Positions 57,083 to 64,000 of a stretch of DNA of 64,000 nucleotides are shown in pieces. The notes below the pieces were generated by a model. That model saw only the letters and a list, made by a program, of their open reading frames with translations. It was not told where the DNA came from and did no database searches. The DNA is from Gordionus sp. m RMFG-2023 (lineage: Eukaryota; Nematomorpha; Gordioida; Chordodea; Parachordodidae). Within the stretch, counting starts at the first letter, position 1. The number at the start of each line of letters is the position of its first letter. Both the position numbers and the translations under genes were made by a program. Location: positions 7,752,846-7,816,845 of the forward strand of contig NC_088779.1 of NCBI RefSeq assembly GCF_954871325.1, read 5' to 3'.

Positions 57083-57590
57083 CTATAAAAATAAAATATA
57101 AAAATTCAATGTTAATAAAATGACTTATTAAATTCCCAATGATTTAATTTGGGATCATAATTTTAAAATTATATTTACAAAAATAATTAAAATTTAAAAA
57201 AAATATAAATTCATGATGAGATACTTGAATATTTTATGTTCTTTATAAAATTAACAATTTTCAGAATTTTTCAATTAAAATATTTTTAAATAATATGTAA
57301 AATCAAATAATTTAGAAAAAATTGAAACGGAAAAATAGTCAAAAGTTTAAGTATAATAGAATAAAAATAAAAGAATATTTTTTATTTGATTAGATAAAAT
57401 ACGATTGAATACATTCTATATTTATTTGAAAATGTTAAATTAAATAATTGAGTGGTTTTAAACGTTAAAAATGCGCATGAAATATAATGATGTCAAATTA
57501 GCTCACAGGACTTTAAAGGGTTAAAGGGATCCCCTTAAAATTGCAATTTTCTAAAGGATAAAGAACTATACGGCATTATCACGTTTGAAC

Positions 57591-58009
57591 TAGAGATCTG
57601 CAAAGTTAGGACCGGCCCGTACCCGGCCGGAGTCCGGCCGAATCTAGGGGGGCGGGCCTAATTCTATTTAAAATATTCGGGTTCTGGACGGGCCTAATAT
57701 TTTTAAAGTCGGACTTTGGGAATTTTAATAAATATATCTAAATTTAAATAAAAATTTACGATTTAATTTATTGAAACTAAACGCTATATAACACATGTCT
57801 TTTATTTTAAGTAATTATAAAAATTAATTTCTATATTTAAATAAATTCGTGCCTGGCCTGGCCGGTAAATTTTTTAAAAATAAATTTCGGGTTCGGGCGG
57901 AGCCGGCAAATTAAAAAAATTTCGGGTTCAGGTCGGGCCGGCAAAACTTTTTTAAAAAAAATTTCGGGCCGGGCCGGGCTTGTAAAATAAGGCCTGATGC
58001 AGATCACTA
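57591..58009. mobile_element. Short non-autonomous hAT-like element, CGGGCC family
   Basis: The ends TAGAGATCTGCAAAG and its imperfect inverse TGATGCAGATCACTA are flanked by the exact 8-mer GTTTGAAC at 57583-57590 and 58010-58017. Both sides are rich in GGCCGG/CCGGCC words arranged as inverted repeats. It is non-coding, 419 bp. Confidence 0.93.
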
Positions 58010-58189
58010 GTTTGAACCATGATATAGAAGAATCTTATTTTAAAAACCTTTTCCGCGGGTTTCGTTTTTTAATTTTATTGTTATTCATTATAATGTTGTT
58101 TTTTTTGACCTTATGAAATAAGATATGTCTAATATTGGGTAACAATCGATAGCTAATCAAAATATTTTAACACTAGTCCTCCCCCATAA

Positions 58190-58710
58190 AGGGCGGGTCT
58201 AGGCCTTGGGGGGGGGGGGGTCAGAAAATTTTTATCAACAAAAAATATCGATATGGGTATCAAATAAAAGCTAATTTTAATATGGTTTGACTGAAAGTCT
58301 TCATTCTTGATCTGGGTGGGCATGACTTGGTCTGAGAGTGGGAGGGGGGGGGTGTATGGAGGGGGGGTGTAAAAATATTTTTTTTTGATATGGGTATAAA
58401 ATAAAAGCTAAATTTAATATCGTTTGACTGAAAGTTCACATTCTTGGTCTGGGTGGGTATGACTTAGTCTGGGGGTGGGGGTGGAGGTGGGGAGGTGTAA
58501 AAAATAATTTATTTTGATATGGGTATTAAATAAAAGCTAATAAAAATATTTTTTATTGTAATAATAATAAACACTCAGAGATGGCAGGTCTAGGTCTTGG
58601 GGGTCAGGAGTATTTTTATCACTACAAAATATCTATATGGGGATCAAATAAAAGCATTTTTAAATATCTTTAGATTAAAATTATTCATTTTTTGTCTTGA
58701 TGGGTATGAC
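58190..58710. repeat. G-rich tandem repeat of about 150 bp
   Basis: Three to four diverged units share GATATGGGTATCAAATAAAA, TTTGACTGAAAGT, CTGGGTGGG-ATGACTT and runs of seven to twelve G. On the plus strand the closely spaced G runs around 58200-58220, 58330-58370 and 58460-58500 could form G-quadruplexes. Confidence 0.75.
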
Positions 58711-58727
58711 TGTCAGGCCCTTAACAT

Positions 58728-60535
58728 ATAGGGTTTTCCATTCAAAAAAGGAAAAGTCCCTATAAAAAAATAAAAAGTTTTAATCATAAAAGGAAAAGGT
58801 TCGATCAAAAAAGGATAAGGTTCAATCATAAAAGGAAAAGTGTCAATCAAAAAAGGAAAATTCTTATTCAAAAATGGAAAATAGTAATTTTTTAAAATTT
58901 TTTTAAAAAAATTATTCATTTTTTCTTAAATTTTTATTTATTTTTGTCATTTCTTCTTATTTTATTTCTAACTTTTTGCGATTTCTTTACTTAATTTGAG
59001 TTTTTTCTCAATTAATTTTTCTTTCTATATTTTTTCTCAATTTTTTTTCTTCATTTTTGATAATTCTTTTTTAAAATTATATTTAATTTTTTTAGCGGAC
59101 AATTTTTTACATACATATTTATAATTATACGATTATATTAATCGTATAAGTTTGAACTGTAATACCAAACGATATATAAATTAATAAAATATAATCATTT
59201 TAAAATTCTTTATATTTTTAAAATTTTTATATTTATTCAAGGAGCATTTATACTTAGCAAGTAAATAATTTTTTTGTAATTATTTTTTAAACTATTTTGA
59301 TTTATAAAAAATTAAACGTAATGAGGTAACTGTTATAATCTAAAGGATTTTAGTCTTTTTTCACTTCCATTTGTTGAGTATATACTTTAAAAAGATTTTT
59401 TTTTAAAAAAAAAAAATTATGAAGATATGGTAAAAAGGGAAAAAAATATTAACAGTGAAACAAAAGCTATAATAATTAACGCGTTAAAAAAGGATAGTAT
59501 CGAAAATATAGCATCATGTTTTAAAGTAAGCTATAAGATAGTGACAAATATTAAATACTCTCATCTCAAAAATAGAATAAAATATAGCCTGCCCAAAAGA
59601 GGTTCATGTGCACGCAAGAAATTAAATCAAGAGCAGGAAGAATATATATTAAATTATATAAATTTGAATTGCACTTTATCCTTAAAAATGTTATGTAAAA
59701 TAATTAAAGATATGATGTGGAAATATCAAAAAATACTGTATCAAGGTTACTCTCAAAATTTAGGTACAGCTTTATAAGAGTATAACTACGTTCACTTAGA
59801 GAAAATACCGAATCAAATATAGAGATTCGCAAAGAATTATCGAATTGGTTTGTAGATGTGGCCTATATGAAAGAAAATTATTTATTTATCGATGAGAGCG
59901 GGTTTTTAATATCAATGAGGCGATTATATGGATATTCACATATAAATAAAGAGGCAATTAAAAATGTTCAAGGGATAAAGACAATAAATTATACTATCAT
60001 TGCTGCTCTCACAATGGCAGGAATATTTAGATTCAATGTTCTTGATGGCCCTTGCAATGCTATATATTTTAGCAACTTTATAAATGGAATATTAAATTAT
60101 TTTAGCATGGAGAAAGAGGAATATTTGAGGAAAATGCCAAAAATTATTTTAGAAATATGGAGACCCATATTCCAAAATGTAGGAGGGGAGAAATTATTAA
60201 TGATTAATATTAATTTTTGTTTCTTACTATATTAAATATATGTTGTAAATGTAATTAAATAATTTGATATGTGAAAATTTATAATAAAAATTGTCTGCAA
60301 AAATTTAGTGAAAATTAAATATATTTAAAAGAATTAACAAAAATGAGAAGAAAAAAAATTGAGAAAAGATATAAATAAGAAAAATAAATTGAGAAAAGAT
60401 ACAAATAAAGTAAAGAAATAACAAAAAGTTAGAAATAAAATAAGAAGGAATGACAAAAATAAATAAAAATTTAAGAAAAATTGAAAATTTATAATTTTTT
60501 TCAAAAAATTTAAAAAAATACGATTTTCTTTTGTG
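58728..60535 (+). mobile_element. Tc1/mariner-type transposon, damaged
   Basis: The left end TATAGGGTTTTCCATTC is followed by GGAAAAG repeats and a T-rich stretch (58870-59080) that recurs inverted at 60300-60535 at high similarity. The transposase lies between. The right arm lacks the outermost 150 bp present on the left, so the element is truncated or its right end has been replaced. Confidence 0.75.
59427..60235 (+). pseudogene. Tc1-like transposase, frameshifted and incomplete
   Basis: The first open part (59427-59777) has a helix-turn-helix N-terminus of the homeodomain-like type (ETKAIIINALKKDSIENIA, FKVSYKIV) and a second basic segment. The second part (59858-60235) has YLFIDESGF with the first catalytic Asp, then RRLYGYSH and a core strand with TIIAALTMAG and VLDGP. 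The two parts are in different frames, with about 80 nt of coding-like text between them. The DN motif and third catalytic acid expected after this point are not found, so the protein is inactive. The family call is secure for the core and moderate for the N-terminus. Confidence 0.8.
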
Positions 60536-61002
60536 AATGTAAATTAATAAATTTTTCAAAATATTTTATTTTATACTTTTTTCTCAAGACTTATTCTAGT
60601 AAAAGTAAATTTTTTCCCCAACAAAATTCGCAACTTTTAGATTCTATTGGTTTATTAAATCTCCTAAATTAATAAAAATATTAGAATATTTTTATTAATT
60701 TATGTTTTATTGATATAATATATCATTTGCATTTAAATAATTCATATAAAAATGACAAATTATGACATATTTTGGAGTTTAAAAAAATGTGTATAATTTT
60801 TAATGAAATTTTTATTTTGTCATAATATTAACCAAATTTTTATCTAAAGCCTGAGTTCGTTACCAAAATTTATGAAAAAATTTGATTAAACACATGTTTA
60901 AGCAATCAATTAAATTATATAAAATTCCTTTACCCTAATACTAGGGAAAATATAATATTATTGTTAAAATAATAACTTTAAAAAAAGTACGCCAGAGTAA
61001 AG

Positions 61003-61240
61003 AACTATATGGTTTATTTATAGATTAAAAGGTGGTATATACTTTAAAAAAATTTATTTTTATAGTTTTAATAAAATCATTTTGTTTTCATAAATATTTA
61101 TTACCAAAATATAATAAGATAAGAAATCAAGAAGTTCATTTTATTTATATGCTAATAATTTTTTTTTAATTAAACTTGTTATTTATAAATTTAAATATTT
61201 TTAAGGTTAAATTTTATAAAAAAATAATAGATTTTAAAAG
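61003..61240 (-). repeat. Left arm of a 240-bp inverted repeat
   Basis: Read in reverse complement it matches 62505-62745 very closely (shared AAAATGAACTTCTTGATTTC, TATTATATTTTGGTAA and CTATA-AAATAAACCA). The arms are about 1.27 kb apart, and two CGGGCC-family elements occupy much of the spacer. Confidence 0.85.
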
Positions 61241-61433
61241 TTCATTTTAAAGTGCCCGGAGTGTGGTGTAGTAGAGTATTTTGCTTTTGTCGATTTAATA
61301 ACATTAATGTGCATTCGTATAATGAAACATAATGCAATTAGTCGATATGGAAACCACAAAATGGCGCTACAGCTGACTCCTATGTATGTACACGTTTAAT
61401 TAATGAATCGCCATTATAGTGACATATATATAC

Positions 61434-61837
61434 TAGTGAGCTATATTGAGTCTATTTTTTGAAGTCCGGTCCTGCCCTAAAGTTTTTTAAAAAATTTGTC
61501 CGGTCCGATATAAAATAAATTTTTTTGATTTGCCCTAAAACGGCTATCGAGATTTGGGTAGAAATTTTATGACCCGAATTGTCCGTCCGGCCTGGCCCAA
61601 ATTTATTTATATATAGAGAAATTCAATATTTTTTTTAATTGTAAAAAAAATTATTTTACAAATAAAAAATATTGGTGCCTTGTTTCTTGCATGAGTTTTT
61701 AAATCTTACAATTTATTTCACAAAGGTATTTAAAAATTTAAGTCAGATCTTCTCCGCCATCTTTATAAAAAAAATATTAGGCCTGACCAAGCCAGAGCCA
61801 AAATTATTTTAAAACGAGTCAGGCTAGCAAATCTCTA
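61434..61837. mobile_element. Short CGGGCC-family element
   Basis: Start TAGTGAGCTATATTGAG and end GGCTAGCAAATCTCTA. Flanking 8-mers ATATATAC and ATATATAT match at seven of eight, but the local AT repeat lowers their weight. The inner TTGTTTCTTGCATGA motif is shared with 61942-62248 and 12557-12990. Confidence 0.7.
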
Positions 61838-61941
61838 ATATATATATATAACTGATATAGATAAAATAAACATTAAGATTAGATCAAGGTGCTTAATTTG
61901 AAAAAATTGCACGTTAATTTTTTTAAATTTAATATTAATAT

Positions 61942-62248
61942 TAGTGATCTCTATTAGGAGTCTTTTTTAAAGCCCGGCCCGACCCGATTTTTTTTGTCTC
62001 GAAAAACACAACCCGAAATAAAAATATAAATTATTTGTCCGCTCGGCCAAATTTATTTAAATACAGAAATATTAATTTTTTTTTTTTGATTGTAAAAATA
62101 TTAGGGCCTGGTTTCTTGCAAGAATTTCAAAATATATATTTAAAAATGCCCAAACCGGTCAGGCCTAAAATTATTTTAAAAAATCTTAGGCCACCAGCCC
62201 GAACTAAAATTATTTAAAATGGGCCGAGCCGTGATTTGCAGATGACTA
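61942..62248. mobile_element. Short CGGGCC-family element
   Basis: Start TAGTGATCTCTATTAGGAG and end GATTTGCAGATGACTA, with flanks ATTAATAT and ATTAACAT matching at seven of eight. It contains CCCGGCCCGACCCG near the left and the family motif GTTTCTTGCAAGAATTTC. Confidence 0.75.
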
Positions 62249-62504
62249 ATTAACATTTCATAATCTTCATAATAATAAGTATATTTGTCTGATGGAAAAG
62301 ATAGGAAAAAGTCACAAAAGTTATATCTGATACTCAAGAGATTGTAGTCAATCCTTGAGGTAGCCTGATCCGATTTCTGATGATATATTAAATTATTGAA
62401 AAATCGATAATTAAAGCTAAAACTTTGAGTAATTAAATATCCTTGTTTTTAGGTTTAATAACAACCCTTCGCAATTTTAACAAAAAACCGATATAAACTC
62501 TTTA

Positions 62505-62872
62505 AATCTATTATTTTTTTTTATAAAATTTAACCTTAAAAAAATCTAAATTTATAATAGAATAACAAGTTTATTTAAAAAAATTATTAGTTTATAAATA
62601 AAATGAACTTCTTGATTTCTTATTATATTTTGGTAACTAAATGTTAATGAAAACGAAATTATTTTATTAAAACTTTAAAAATAATTTTATTGTAGTTTTT
62701 ATACCATCATATAATCTATAAAAATAAACCACGTAGTTCCTTTCTCTAGTATGTTTATTTTTATTTTAACAATTTCCCTAAAAATTACAAATTTATAAAT
62801 AAAACTAGAAAATATTTCATATTTTATAAGGATTTTTATTTTGTAAAAAAAAGTTTTAATTATTTTAATAAT
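62505..62872 (+). promoter_or_regulatory. Conserved sequence upstream of the family B first exon
   Basis: About 180 bp directly before the ATG at 62873 align with the region before the ATG at 35803 (AATTTATAAATAAAA, TTTTATAAAAATTTTTATT-like blocks). The part from 62505 to 62745 is also repeated inverted at 61003. Conservation up to the start codon suggests it contains the promoter, but no individual TATA or binding site can be singled out in such AT-rich sequence. Confidence 0.35.
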
Positions 62873-62996
62873 ATGAAATTATTTGGGATTGATAACGCAA
62901 GGAAATATGTTGTGATCTTAAATATCTCTATCCATGTGTTGTTATGGGTCAGCGGTGGAGCTATGGGGAGGATCATTGGGACTGATGGAATTAAAA
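62873..62996 (+). CDS. Family B first exon, signal-peptide-like N-terminus
   Basis: ATG opens 41 codons and one base before a GTTTAA donor, phase 1 as in all downstream family B exons. It begins MKLFGIDNARKYVVILNISI and continues HVLLWVSGGAMGRIIGT. A basic start followed by a hydrophobic stretch of about 20 residues and small residues suits a signal peptide or a first membrane segment. The paralog at 35803 keeps ILNISI, V-L, SGGAM and II. Substitutions are partly synonymous, which argues for protein coding. Downstream exons are not visible before the window ends. Confidence 0.6.
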
Positions 62997-63399
62997 GTTT
63001 AATTATTTGATACTATATGTAGGATCTATTAGGATAAAAAGGATATTAGCCTTTTACCTTTATAAAAAAACTTCAATGACAAAATCCTTATGAAATCTTT
63101 TAAAATCATAATATTTGAATTTTTAAAATAAATTTTGTATTTTATATACTTATGAAATATTTTTCTTCTCTTTTTATCATTTTAAAATAAAATAAATAAT
63201 TAAGCACTCTTAGAAATTTTTGCTATTTTTATTAAAAATTTATTAATGTAATATGAATACAAAATAATACTAGAATATACAAAATAATACTATAATATAC
63301 TACGTCAATTTTTATTTTTAATTTTAACATAAATTAATGGATAAATTTTGTGTTATTTTTTTTTTCATAAGCCATCAAATACTAAATTTTGGTTACGTT

Positions 63400-63640
63400 G
63401 ATCTTTCATCGATTCTCTAGTGCTCAATAGAACATTCTTTAATGTAGAAGGCCTTATAAGAAGCTGTTGATACCAAAATAATGATAGCTTCTGAGTAGCA
63501 TTTATACAATTTTTAAATTCAAGGTGATATTATATTTATACATAATATTTAGGATATTTTCAAAATTATGTGTTTCTTTAACTTCCACTGTTATTAATCC
63601 TTTTAATATTTTCTTTTCATGATGTAGCGTTTTCATATAT
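63400..63640 (-). pseudogene. Very decayed hAT transposase C-terminus
   Basis: Minus-strand text including RPSTLKNVLLSTRESMKDQR recalls the ERSFS-LK-IK...L-S-M-Q-R pattern at the C-terminus of ZMYM1-like hAT transposases. Frames are broken and no element ends were found. The call is tentative. Confidence 0.35.
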
Positions 63641-64000
63641 AAGTTCAATAATGATTCTAATGGGGCCATTTTATCTTATATAAAATAAACAGGGTAAAAG
63701 GGGACAATGTAAAACATGATTATAGTCATCTTATGTAAATCTATCTAAAAAACGATCAACAAAGCATTTAATAATTTCATAATAAATCCTTTTTAAACAA
63801 CTCTAATTGGAGTCTTTTTCACAGTCAAATTTTTGGTCAGGACCAAAATATCTTAAAAATTAATAGACGTTTGATTTTTGGGAGTAAGATTAAATTGTGC
63901 TAAAAGTTTTTCAGTCTTAATTCTAATCAAATGCTTCGACTGAATCATGATTGGAAAGAAATCTCTGAATTAAAAGTTCTATTAGAAAAGTAAAATAATA

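Noticed and set aside
60305-60559. Minus-strand Phe/Leu-rich frame of 84 codons
   Set aside because: It lies in the T-rich inverted end of the Tc1-type element and reflects base composition.
63790-63840. Left-end-like text (AATTGGAGTCTTTTTCACAG) of a CGGGCC-family element
   Set aside because: Only a short partial match near the window edge; no second end or duplication can be seen.
1-64000. tRNA, rRNA or CRISPR features
   Set aside because: Looked for on both strands by eye. No cloverleaf with the usual box sequences, no rRNA text and no regularly spaced direct repeats with unique spacers were seen.

Overview
The window is eukaryotic: roughly four fifths A+T by eye, with no operons, no long open frames, clear spliceosomal signals (AG acceptors, GTATAA/GTAAGT donors, one CTAAC branch point) and a dense load of DNA transposons. 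The lineage cannot be fixed from the sequence. An AT-rich invertebrate or an AT-rich fungus with a large, repeat-filled genome would both fit. I see no tRNA, rRNA or CRISPR.

The most unusual content is a set of split genes made of tiny exons. Family B is spread over about 11.2-18.4, 31.0-33.4, 35.6-50.2 and 62.5-63.0 kb. A first exon encodes a short hydrophobic, signal-peptide-like N-terminus (62873 and 35803). It is followed by exons of 9, 15, 18, 21, 24, 51, 60, 66 or 69 nt. Every one is a multiple of three and every one breaks codons after the first base (phase 1-1), so any subset can be spliced without losing the frame. They encode acidic peptides such as VVEEVAPG. From 45.1 to 50.1 kb about twelve degenerate exon-plus-intron units stand in tandem, and a short terminal exon with a stop follows at 50156. 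A large segment, family C, occurs twice in full (about 3.1-10.5 and 21.0-27.9 kb) and twice in part (29.3-30.5 and 52.8-54.3 kb). It shows a possible second micro-exon series with 9-12 nt exons in phase 2.

Around these lie mobile elements. Two hAT transposons have exact 8-bp target duplications (4515-6505 and 23224-25714), one in each full copy of family C. Further hAT remnants lie at 14.9-16.4, 28.4-29.3 and 63.4-63.6 kb. Several families of short non-autonomous hAT elements are present, many with exact 8-bp duplications. There is a 5'-truncated LINE copy with a target duplication (47018-47438) and a relative at 19.5-20.0 kb, and a Tc1/mariner element near 58.7-60.5 kb with related end-repeat blocks at 55.9-56.5 kb. 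One structurally whole, protein-less LTR element (38679-41037) sits inside the family B locus, and a broken Ty3/gypsy reverse-transcriptase fossil lies at 55.2-55.8 kb.

Other material: single candidate exons at 41826-42008 (+) and 56831-57082 (-), an Asn/Lys-rich open frame at 20158-20568, minisatellites at 13.6, 30.8, 42.3 and 58.2 kb, and a 240-bp inverted repeat placing a second, reversed copy of a family B promoter region 1.3 kb from the first. Much of the remainder is AT-rich sequence in which I recognise nothing.
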